Source of the DNA: Cyrtodaria siliqua | Lineage: Eukaryota > Mollusca > Bivalvia > Adapedonta > Hiatellidae | Assembly (NCBI GenBank): GCA_037043455.1 | Contig: JAWPHD010007180.1 | Span: 47,501 to 111,500, forward strand | Length of the DNA: 64,000 bases | Reading direction: 5' to 3' | Shown: positions 54,670 through 64,000 of the stretch, piece after piece | How the letters are laid out: every line of letters begins with the position of its first letter | Numbering within the stretch: position 1 is the first letter of the stretch | The notes under the pieces: model-generated | What the model saw: the letters and a program-made list of their open reading frames with translations, nothing else | Databases searched by the model: none | What the model was told of the DNA's origin: nothing | Translations under genes and position numbers: made by a program

Positions 54670-54760
54670 AAAAAAAAAAGAAGGAAATCAGCAGGCTTGA
54701 ACCCTACCTTCCTCGGCACTAACACGGCGCTTCAATCTACTGCCCCATTGAGGCTGTGAA
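54670..54760 (-). ncRNA. tRNA-like Pol III unit (SINE head or tRNA pseudogene)
   Basis: On the minus strand an A-box-like tggggcagtag (54747-54737) is followed 33 bases later by a B-box-like ggttcaagcc (54703-54694) and then a run of nine T (54679-54671), a Pol III terminator. A five-pair T stem surrounds the B box. No acceptor stem forms, so it is not a working tRNA. Confidence 0.5.
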
Positions 54761-55979
54761 TGTTTCGTTGCTAATATACATATAATACTTATGATAACAT
54801 GCTACATTACAGTAGACTGGTCCACGAAAACGTCATTTCAGCAAGTGTAATGGTAACATTTCAACATTACAAAATATGTGTTTATACCATTCAAGATTTT
54901 CAGACGAGTTCTCTAGGAATTCAAGTTGTAAAGCATGCTTATTGCCACTAACAAGAGTCACAATTAACCATAGACAGATAAGGGTCAGCTGCCTTCGGCA
55001 GCTAAATAAGGTAGTGTCATAAAACGTCCAGTTGCCTTTATTCAGATAAATATAAAACGTGTTTGTTCGTGATATATATTTAACCATTTATTTCTGCCAG
55101 TAGAGCTAAATACTGGGTATTGTCGTTTTCGGTCTATAGTGCTTAAGCCGACTGATAGACGTTGACAATAACTACATTAACGTCAGTGCCAACATGCAGT
55201 CGTCAGGCACATCTACCACGATCTAACCATCAATTTAGACCTAAAAGTCATGGCGTTTAGTAGTGTTTTAACGTTGCAATGATCAAAGTGATCTTTCCTC
55301 GACTTATTTTCTCGATCTCTACAGTAATACCCTAGATGCATATCTAACATGGTTTATTAAAATACTCAATGTTGATTGGTTATTGGAGAAGTTTTAAAAT
55401 ATGTATACAATACCTCTGGCGTCAGGTACGTTAACCGTTAAGACGTCATTTTAAACGCCAGTAAATACGTTACTCGATGAGACAATGGAATGGAATGAGT
55501 TATTTTAAGCGACGATAAGTTCAAAAGCACATTTAAATAGGTTGAAGCTGCATATTTTTCTCGTTTGATGTTGAGAGATGGGCATAAAAATAAGTTGTGA
55601 GAATGTGTTTGCATTATGTTCACTCTCTCGACAAAATGTATATCATGATACATAAAACTCCATGTCATATAAAAATAAGATATTTCCAGCGGGTTTATAT
55701 TGTGCGAGATCAAAACCTGGTGTTTGGGACTTGAAACGCATAAAAACCGCGGGCCTGCGGCCCTTGGTATCGATAAACTTCAAGTCCTGCCCACCAGGTA
55801 TTGATCTGGGACAGTGTAAACGACATAAACCGTGGGAATTGGATCATAGTCATTATCGATTTTTTTTCTGACAGCGCAAACTAGGCTTATTGCATACTTA
55901 TTTAACTAGTTATATATGGCAAATACAGAATGGTGTTATTCCACTCCCACGCTCCCACACCATGAGTTATGTGATAATA

Positions 55980-58900
55980 CTTACTTTACTTTACTTTAAA
56001 CATATTTTATTGCTTTTTACATAATACAGCAAAAGGGTTGGGCCACAAGTTATACCAACGTTAGATTCGGCCCTCCCCAACAACAAATAATATACATATA
56101 ATGGATAAGATGGCAATAAGTTTGTTCAAAGCATAAGTCATGCTATTTATCTGAATTCATTGTTTGACAACACAGATCCCTGGTCCCCCTCCTGTCCGGA
56201 ATCAAAAGAAATACATACAGATCTAGTTCCTATCAAAACGTTTCGTATCCTTCATAAAAGTTTGAACGTGCTTAAAACTAAAAATGTTCTCTTCGTCTGA
56301 ATGACTATCTTTCCCTTGTAACAACGTATTAATGCTTAAAGGATGGAGATGACGGGTTACACGAAAGAGAAGAAGCCGTTCATTTGTATAGGAAGGACAT
56401 TGCATAAAATAATGTTCGGCATCCTCTCTTTCGTGGTCACAGTTCTCACATCTTGCAGATGGTCTTAATTTGTTTAAAAATAGGTCATAGTTAAGATTAC
56501 TACAATTGTTTCTCAGACGAGAATGTAAAACAGATAAAAACCGAGAGCCAGTTGTGTAAAAACAAGGTATTTTAGATGGTTTAAAACAATGGTTAGTTAG
56601 TTGACTTTTGAATGAAGTAAGTGTATCAGAATTACGAATGTGTTCGGGAAGATTATTCCACAAATTAATACATGATGGAACAAATGAATTTCTGAAAAGT
56701 TCTGTTCTTGTATTAAAAATATTATAATCGTTACGGTTTCTTAAGTTATAAGGTGTAGAAAGTCCTACAATTTCAGGGAAAAGATTATTTAAATATTCAG
56801 GGGTAATTTCTTTTTTTATTTTATAAGCAACGATAAGTTTTTGATATTTACGCCTTTCTTCAAGAGAAAGCCAACCTATTTCTTTACATAAATTTCGAAG
56901 TGAAACAGATCGGGTTAACCCAGTAACAATACGAGCGGCTTCGTGTTGTATTTTTTCGAGATTATCTTTTTCATAGTTAGTGCAACTATCCCAAACAGAT
57001 GAGCCGTATTCTAAAATTGGCCGTAAGAATGAAATGTATATTTGGTTAAGCGCTTTTCTGTTGACTGTAAACTTAATTTTTCTCATCATTCCTAGAACCT
57101 TAGAAGATGAGTTTATTACACAATTAACATGTTCATGCCATTTTCCGTCGCTACTTAGTGTAAGACCCAAGTGCTTGTGATGACTTACAAATGTGACATT
57201 AGTATTGTTAAACACTAGAGAGGGAAACGGTATATTTTTCTTAAGCGTAAATAAAATAGCTTCAGTTTTATTAGGATTAAAGTCAACTAACCATTGTTTT
57301 GACCAGTCAGAAATAACACATAAGTCATGATTTAGAATACCCTCAATATCAGATATGTTTGACGCGGTGAATGCTAGTGATGTATCATCTGCAAATATAC
57401 GAGTGATACTTAACAAATGTTCTGCTATGTCGTTAATAAAAATCAAAAAGAAAAGGGGGCCTAGCACAGAACCTTGAGGAACCCCAGCTGTTGTTGCTTG
57501 ACTTCTGGACATACTTGAACCTAAGAAAACTCTTTGTGTACGACCAGTTAAGTAACTTTCTATCCATTTCAAAACGTCACCATTTACACCGCTCTGTTTC
57601 AGTTTAAAAAGTAGTCCTTTGATCCAGACCCTATCAAAGGCTTTCGAAACATCACAAAAGACCATGCATGTGAATTGACCCGAATCGATACCTAGACAAA
57701 CTTGATGGTAGATATCGATTAACTGGTGTACAGTTGAATGACCTCTTAAAAAACCAGATTGTAGTTTATATATAAGGTTATTTCTAATGAAAAAATTGTA
57801 TATGTGTTTATACACAACCCTTTCCATTAACTTACCAACGCAACTTAAGAGTGCAATTGGTCTATAGTTTGACGATTCATTAGAGTTTCCCTTTTTAAAA
57901 AGTGGCATGATAGTACCCGATTTCCACAAATCAGGAAATTGGCATACAGATATAGATTTATTGAATAACAGAGCTAAAGGTTTTGCAATTGTGCCTTTAG
58001 TTTTTATTAATACTTTATGACTTATTTTATCTTCGCCAACAGATTTGTTGGGATTTAGATTTGCTATAATATCAACAATTTCAGATTCGGTTATGTAAAT
58101 ATTGTCAATGGTGTTATTTGTTTTAGGGGTAAATACAGGAAGCCTTGTACTGTTCTGTTCTTCACTGATTGAAGAGATTGAAATAAAATAGTCATTTAAA
58201 CAGTTCGCTTTGTCAGTATCATTAAAATGGAATATTTCATCCCCGTTGTCTAATGTTGTTTTTAATGGAGGAATTATTTTACATTTTTTATTTGATTTAA
58301 CTAATTGCTTTAATAATTTCCAGTAAAGTTTGGGATTATTCTTATTGCTGTCAACTATTAAATCCTCCATATTACTAAAATATTGTTCTTTTGCATACTT
58401 TTTTAAATTATTTACTTTATTTCTAGCGTGTTTGTATTTTGTCCAGTTGTCTGTCTTGTTTGTTTTAAGTGCTTTAGTCTTTAGTCTGTCACGTTGTCTT
58501 GAGTGTGATCTTATTTCAGAATTGTACCATGGTTTGTCATTTGGTCTTATTATAACATCTTTGAACGGGATACATTCGTCCATATATACTACTATTTGGT
58601 CAGTGAACTTTGAACATATATGATTTATACAATCATTGTTATTTATAAAATTCCAGTCAGTATTTGCAATTTTGTCATTCAGTTTGTCGAAGTCTGCATG
58701 TTTATAAAACCATACTTTACGTCTGACGTTAGGTGCATCTTTAACAATAAATGATAAAAACATATAAGTACATTTATGATCACTGATTTCAGAAGGTACA
58801 TCAAATGTTCCCTCGTTCAGTGACTTGAGTGAGTCTGATATCAGAATTGGATCTATCAATGTCGCACTTGAGTGTGTGACCCTAGTAGGTTCGGAAATAA

Positions 58901-59651
58901 CGTTGGATAAATTGTTTAATAGCATAATATTCTTCAGATGTTTACAATTTGGATTAAGTAGATCTTCGTTTAGATCGCCTACAATAATAATGTCCTTATT
59001 TATGTCAAGGGCCTTTTCAATAGATATATTAAAAGAATCCCAAAACGATACGTTTGTGTTTGGTGCACGGTAAACATTACACAAAATAATATTAATTCCT
59101 TTGGACCTTACTTCTATCCAAATAGCGTCAATTAACGGGGTTTCTAGGTCATTCAAACGTTTACAAACTAGTTTGTTGGAAACGTACGTCAATAAACCAC
59201 TAGAAAAAGGAGTCCTATCAAGACGAAAAGGATTATAATAACCGTCGAGTAAAAGAATATCGTCATTAATTTCTTGGTTAAGATGCGTTTCGGTAAAACA
59301 CAAAATATCAAATTCCAAAAAATTATCTTTAATATAATCAAATTTCGTCCGAATGCTCCTAATATTCGAGTGCATTAAGGAAAGACAATTATGTGATTCG
59401 TGTGTATTATCGCCAGGTCCTGGATTTTCAGCTATATCACCTGACATTAGAACTAATAAAACTATAACTAGTGCAAAATTAATGTTAAGAATACTTTCAC
59501 GTAACAATGAACATAATGTTTTACAATAGTTTGCAACTTTTTGCTTTAGATTTGACAATATGAGAAGGATTATCATCATTAACGACAAATGTTTGAAAAT
59601 AAGACATTTCGAAATAGAACTAGATCTGTTATTAAATATACCGATTGACAT
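55980..59651 (-). mobile_element. non-LTR retrotransposon with intact ORF2
   Basis: Contains the 1142-residue ORF2 (59651-56223). It ends at 55980-56000 in a short tail of AAAGT repeats (read on the minus strand), typical of CR1/L2-like elements. The 5' end is uncertain. An ORF1-like fragment at 60678-61046 is 1 kb away and may or may not belong to it. Confidence 0.85.
56223..59651 (-). CDS. LINE ORF2: endonuclease-reverse transcriptase
   Basis: 1142 residues without a stop. Residues 21-33 and 57-69 are hydrophobic, and 72-79 read DIAENPGP, a 2A-like motif. The apurinic-type endonuclease spans about 88-300: N96 (HSNIRS), E121 (TETHL), D226/N228 (VGDLNED) and the SDH motif at 290-292. The reverse transcriptase spans about 530-830: NYRPIALLS (595-603), FCDVSKAFDRVW (665-676), GVPQGSVLGPLFFLIFIND (723-741) and the catalytic FADD (753-756). 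A C-terminal Cys/His knuckle starts with CENC at about 1068. It would copy its own RNA at a nicked target. The complete ORF with all catalytic residues suggests a young, possibly active copy. The clade is probably Jockey-superfamily (CR1/L2-like). Confidence 0.93.
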   Translation of the reverse strand: MSIGIFNNRSSSISKCLIFKHLSLMMIILLILSNLKQKVANYCKTLCSLLRESILNINFALVIVLLVLMSGDIAENPGPGDNTHESHNCLSLMHSNIRSIRTKFDYIKDNFLEFDILCFTETHLNQEINDDILLLDGYYNPFRLDRTPFSSGLLTYVSNKLVCKRLNDLETPLIDAIWIEVRSKGINIILCNVYRAPNTNVSFWDSFNISIEKALDINKDIIIVGDLNEDLLNPNCKHLKNIMLLNNLSNVISEPTRVTHSSATLIDPILISDSLKSLNEGTFDVPSEISDHKCTYMFLSFIVKDAPNVRRKVWFYKHADFDKLNDKIANTDWNFINNNDCINHICSKFTDQIVVYMDECIPFKDVIIRPNDKPWYNSEIRSHSRQRDRLKTKALKTNKTDNWTKYKHARNKVNNLKKYAKEQYFSNMEDLIVDSNKNNPKLYWKLLKQLVKSNKKCKIIPPLKTTLDNGDEIFHFNDTDKANCLNDYFISISSISEEQNSTRLPVFTPKTNNTIDNIYITESEIVDIIANLNPNKSVGEDKISHKVLIKTKGTIAKPLALLFNKSISVCQFPDLWKSGTIMPLFKKGNSNESSNYRPIALLSCVGKLMERVVYKHIYNFFIRNNLIYKLQSGFLRGHSTVHQLIDIYHQVCLGIDSGQFTCMVFCDVSKAFDRVWIKGLLFKLKQSGVNGDVLKWIESYLTGRTQRVFLGSSMSRSQATTAGVPQGSVLGPLFFLIFINDIAEHLLSITRIFADDTSLAFTASNISDIEGILNHDLCVISDWSKQWLVDFNPNKTEAILFTLKKNIPFPSLVFNNTNVTFVSHHKHLGLTLSSDGKWHEHVNCVINSSSKVLGMMRKIKFTVNRKALNQIYISFLRPILEYGSSVWDSCTNYEKDNLEKIQHEAARIVTGLTRSVSLRNLCKEIGWLSLEERRKYQKLIVAYKIKKEITPEYLNNLFPEIVGLSTPYNLRNRNDYNIFNTRTELFRNSFVPSCINLWNNLPEHIRNSDTLTSFKSQLTNHCFKPSKIPCFYTTGSRFLSVLHSRLRNNCSNLNYDLFLNKLRPSARCENCDHEREDAEHYFMQCPSYTNERLLLFRVTRHLHPLSINTLLQGKDSHSDEENIFSFKHVQTFMKDTKRFDRN

Positions 59652-60677
59652 TCTCCAAGAAGTTACATCATTACCTATTAGGTAGTAAGAAAATACATAA
59701 GAAAAAGAATGTCAGTCGGCATATACAAATGCAATAAATGCAGTTGGTTCTCCTTACAACATACGGATCAAACAAATGTGTTGTCAAACAATGCAAAGGA
59801 AAATCAATAGGTAATGCTGTATGATTGAAAAACAGAAAACATAACAGACAAAATGTAATCATTGAGAAAATAGAAAAAGATGGAGCTATAATAAACGGTT
59901 AAAAATACATGTTTGTTAACACTGCTTAATCAATTAATTAGTAGTGAAAATGAGTATATAAACGAGTAAAACTGGTGAATATTACAATTGTTCACACATA
60001 CATGTAACATATACATATGTATATATCCAAATCAGTATAACTGATACATTGAAATCAACTTCCAACACACGAATCATCACTGGTAAATTAATACGTAAAG
60101 ATAATTGAATATCAATTGAATCGTTCAAAGTAAATGACCCTATTAAATCGGTATTGAACTAAATCGAAGAAACAAAATAAATAATAATAGAAAAAAAAAC
60201 AAAAAAAATAACATTTTTTTTTTTTTTTTTCCCCCCCTAAACCAAACACATATGGTCCGCCTGAGACAAACCCCGATACTAGACTTATAATAACACATTA
60301 TATCGACAATGTTAAATGGTTTCAGAGCATTTTGTAAGAACATGTTTTCTCACAACAACGGTATAAATCATACTCAGTAATATACATGATATATATTAAT
60401 AGTGCGTAAAGCCTGATCATGCTGATATTAGAATCATTTCACAAAAATAAGATAAATAAAATAGTTTTGGAATCTTAACCGAAGATACTTGTTCGTTCAG
60501 TCAATACATAAATTGTAAAGTTTTAACCCCGCAGGGATTATTTTATGAATTGATGGTTTGCTATTGTAATATGTGTCTATTCATAGATAAAGGTGTCAGG
60601 CCACAATTGTATTGATCAATTTATAAGGTAAAACACTGTTCAGCAAAATTTACGCATTACACATTTATTAGAGTTAT

Positions 60678-61046
60678 TTAAACGCTGAACTGGTCTAAAT
60701 CACCTGGCTTGTTAATAAGGTGCTGTTTGTCTTTCAAATCTTTCACAAACACTCGTCCATCGAATGTCCAACAGCCCTGAATAATATTGTCTTTGAACAG
60801 TTTTCTGGCAGACTTGAACAATTTGCTTCTGAAGGAAGTAAGGTCTTCGTTAACAAAAACCTTACCATATCTTGCATTACCCTTAAGCTCCCCTCTGGCC
60901 CTGTAGAACGTATTACGTGCTCTGTACGTGGCAAACTTGATAATTATAGACCTGGGAGTGGTCCATTCGGCCGGCTGTTTGAGTCGGTGGGAACGATCGA
61001 TGTCAACAATGGCAATGTTGGCATCAATTTCTGCTGCGATGTCCAT
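60678..61046 (-). pseudogene. LINE ORF1 C-terminal fragment
   Basis: A 122-residue frame with IDRSHRLKQP, PRSIIIKFATYRARNTFYRA, VFVNEDLTSFRSKLFKSARK and CWTFDGRVFVKD. This pattern ('DIxRxHRLG...PRxIIVKF...R...I..NEDLT') is the RRM/C-terminal half of L1-type ORF1 proteins, which bind RNA as trimers. The N-terminal coiled coil is absent. Confidence 0.7.
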
Positions 61047-61099
61047 GAAAATACCTAGTATAAATCTCCGCTCTAACCATCAATTGTAAATTAAAAGTC

Positions 61100-63880
61100 A
61101 CACTGTACAAATTTAACACTAGGTATGTTCGTGCTAGGTCTGTGGTAGTTTAGCCAGTGCGTTGATTGTGCTATTAAATAGTAGCTCAATCCAATATCAC
61201 CGACGATGAACTCTTTAAAAGAGAGAGTTTGAATGCTAAAGTGATACAGAATATGTTTTGTTTCTGTCAAGTTAATGATGACTTACTTTGTGTATTTCTA
61301 GTAGTTTGTCTTTTATAATAATATTCAACAACAATTCCTTGAGCTTTGCATATATATTTAAGTATTGAATAAGCGTATTAAAGCGTTACATGAAACAGTG
61401 ACGAAGTATTCCGAAGCCTTACAACTAAGAAAAGTACTCAATCCAATCAAAAGGTACAAGCTAACCCAAATACTGCAATACCTGATGAGTAAACGGATGT
61501 ACACGTTTACGCTGTAGGAACTGAGCGTTGCGCTAAGCCTAAACAGGAAATGTGCTTGGCCAAATGGTTTATTTATAGCACAGTTATTGTTTGTGTAAAC
61601 ACGCAGTTATAAAGCTACCATACCTGTTTACCGAAGCGTATGTTTCATAATAAGTTGGTTCAATTAATGCCTGGGTACCTCGGATGATTTAATGCAAATA
61701 TGACGGTAATATTATACATTAATACTTGACAAAATTTCTTTTTTTTTTCTTTTTTTTTTTTTCAAGCTTCCATTGCATATTCATACAGAACACACACACA
61801 CAAACATATATATAAATATATATATATATGAGCCGTTCTCCAGGAAAGCTGAGCTTAATGACAACATTTTCGATTTTACTTTTTCACTTTTTCGGCCAGT
61901 ATATACTTTCAAAGTCATAAAATCGAGAACCGTTTTAAATTGTGACGTATGGTTTTAATGTTCTAGCCTTTTTAAAACAAGCGACAAGGGGTAAAATATT
62001 CTTGACGTGCAAATCGTAAGATGACGTTTTAATTACGTTACTTGTGCCTCTTAACTTTTGTCAATGCGCGGATTAGAATATATTATATTTGATAAACATT
62101 TATATACATAAACAAAGCAAAACAAAACACAAGTCAATAAAACATTTATCAGGGAAAATTTAAGTGCAGTATCACATGATTCAACTAGATCTAGTATGAC
62201 GACAACATATTGCTACACTTATCAGTGTTAACTTCAATATTCTGATGTACCTTATGGATAAACGTCGAGTTTACATGCAACTTGTATTTATCTCAATCAC
62301 GAGTTTAAAATAATGTTGTATTAAGAATAACCTTGCATTTCAAAACAACATATTGATGACAGTATACTGTCGGCCATAAGCTGAGCAAATAACGTCCTGA
62401 CAGTTTAGTGCCGACATTTTGAAATACTGGTACTGTCTGTGGGAATAGAAAAAAACAACCATTAACAGTTTATTTATCTTTAACGCAAGTGTTTAAATAG
62501 TGTTTGAATATTCAGTAGGTAAAAATAAAATATTGTTATTTTAAAACAAATGAAGGTCATCTCTATGTCAAAGTAAACATGCGCGTATTTCCAGGTGCGG
62601 ATTCAGGATTTACCTTAAAGGGTCGTAACGTTTCCAAAAACTTTCGACAAGCAAAAAAATAGAAACTTCTCAGCCTGTTATAACGTATTTTTACAGGTTA
62701 TCAAGCTATTTAGAGGAATTAATTAAACAAAAAAAACATGGTCTTATTAAAATAATTATTATACAATGTTGGTGTGTACAGTATGTCCTATTTTTACTGA
62801 AACTATATACCTCCTTGATGATGTTTCAATTTTCATAACTCCCAACAAACAAATGATAGAGCCAGTTGTTAATCTTCACAAATTCACAAAATACAAATAA
62901 TGTTTATAGTTGGAAATTGGAACTTCTTCTCGCGGGCATAGCTCTGATGCGTCTTAACCTTATACTGATGTGTACTTTATCTTTACTGTTTTTATTGCTG
63001 TTCGCTTTACCTTTTCCATTTTCTCAAGTTTTACAGCAACTACTCTTAAACCAACTCCGATTCAGCGGCAAAACCTCATTGTAATTTGTGATGACATAAT
63101 TCGGGAAAAGTGCACCAACTTATGCTTAAACGTAACAGATAATAATAATATTGCGCATTCAAAGTTACGCTGTGGACATTACCGCAATAAGTTTACAAAC
63201 GTTTTTTAGGAAAGTAAGAAAACTACAAGAAATATAATAATAACTGTAGTAGCCGAAACATCTTGATACTTTCCTGCGTTCCGAGTACTTTTTTTAAACG
63301 AAAATGGTACGAGATTAAAAATATCTTACCTGAATCGGGAGGAAATATATCTATTTCCCGTTCACTTTACCGAAAACGTGCACCTGCTAAACAGTCGATT
63401 TCAGTCCGTGATGATACGGGATTTATAAATCGATGTGCTAATTTTAATGCATGATATAAAACTCAAGATTGTCATGTGTCCCTTTAACGTTTGTTAACAG
63501 GCACTGTGTACAGGTTATCGTTAATATGTTGCATGATACTTACTTGATTCCATGTGTCTGTCTTTGCATTTAATTTTGTTTGTTATGAAATATTCGTGTC
63601 GATCAAGACACATAAACATAAGTACGTGTATTATTACTTATAGTCAAAATGTTAACTTTTTTCATGTTGTTTTACGTTATGAAAATAAAAAGAATAAAAT
63701 CGACCATTTGGCTTAATATATAATTTGTGGAGTTGGACATCATATACATGTACATGTATTTTTTTACATATACATGTACATGTATTTGTTTAGAACTCAA
63801 GTAACCGACAATCTTGAGAATTTAACAGCGATTATACACCTATTGTTTCATGTTCATCTATGTTCATCTATTTATAGGAT
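61100..63880. other. non-coding stretch, nothing recognisable
   Basis: AT-rich sequence with T-runs (about 61738-61762) and TA microsatellite (61805-61830). A duplicated palindromic block 'acatatacatgtacatgta' occurs twice at 63740-63785. No exon, transposon protein or RNA gene could be supported. Confidence 0.4.
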
Positions 63881-63894
63881 AGAGGCTATGAAGT

Positions 63895-63960
63895 GAAATC
63901 TTCACCATTAAGAAACAGAAAGTGATGGACCGTCCGAGATTTCATAATGGTGAAGATTTC
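63895..63960. repeat. 16-base perfect inverted repeat
   Basis: gaaatcttcaccatta (63895-63910) and its exact reverse complement (63945-63960) surround a 34-base spacer. It could be the ends of a miniature fold-back element or a structured RNA. Confidence 0.75.
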
Positions 63961-64000
63961 ATGTTACTTTAATACCCGAATGGTAAGCATTGTGTATGTT

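Noticed and set aside
60678..61058. Plus-strand open frame 60720-61058 as a gene
   Set aside because: It is the opposite-strand shadow of the LINE ORF1-like fragment, which has recognisable motifs.
61479..61530. Hammerhead ribozyme candidate starting ctgatgagtaaac with a paired stem gtaaac/gtttac
   Set aside because: The required GAAA after stem II is absent (gctgtaggaac instead), so the catalytic core is incomplete.

Overview
The window is AT-rich, intron-bearing animal DNA, most likely from a bivalve mollusc (inference). The reasons are a multi-exon armadillo-repeat plus TIR gene of the kind expanded in bivalves, Penelope-like retroelements of the Naiad type, and a very high load of small inverted-repeat elements. 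There are no bacterial-style operons. All splice sites and repeat edges were read by eye, without RNA or database support.

0-4.8 kb: an orphan ARM exon (297-407), two copies of a small DNA element, and a decayed minus-strand non-LTR fragment with RNase H motifs. 4.8-23.4 kb: the one convincing cellular gene, plus strand. Its exons are 4816-5532, 6002-6260, 7877-7987, 8571-8768, 13815-13936, 14695-14830, 20936-21165 and 23210-23369, and all junction phases agree. It encodes a roughly 626-residue protein with a possible N-myristoyl site, ARM repeats and a TIR domain. The codon for the predicted catalytic Glu is split by an intron. The SAM-like C-terminus is out of frame. Its introns hold a MITE (8884-9354), a 3-kb palindromic element of unknown family (9561-12555) and Naiad copy 1 (about 15335-19150).

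The most interesting object is Naiad copy 1. It is decayed, but all four TGA codons in its inferred reading frame fall where conserved cysteines are expected. A hairpin with the layout of a eukaryotic SECIS element overlaps the end of its ORF and stop codon (18630-18690). This fits a selenoprotein-coding retrotransposon. A second copy (50298-51985) has TGT at the one comparable site, and its hairpin has lost both core elements.

23.4-42.4 kb: a mariner fragment next to a TA-flanked MITE, a possible ARM-paralogue exon (26.75 kb), antisense Naiad tails, a 59-bp minisatellite (34427-35082), microsatellites and dispersed repeats. 42.4-48.0 kb: a 58-bp satellite array with higher-order structure, interrupted by a 1.27-kb 5'-truncated LINE. 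48.0-53.9 kb: nested elements, in which a Naiad tail is split by a MITE and by a 5.1-kb inverted-repeat element that itself contains Naiad copy 2. 55.98-59.65 kb: a non-LTR retrotransposon with an intact minus-strand ORF2 of 1142 residues, carrying endonuclease, reverse transcriptase and a Cys/His knuckle behind a 2A-like motif. A separate ORF1-like fragment lies at 60.7-61.05 kb. The rest to 64 kb has no recognisable gene.
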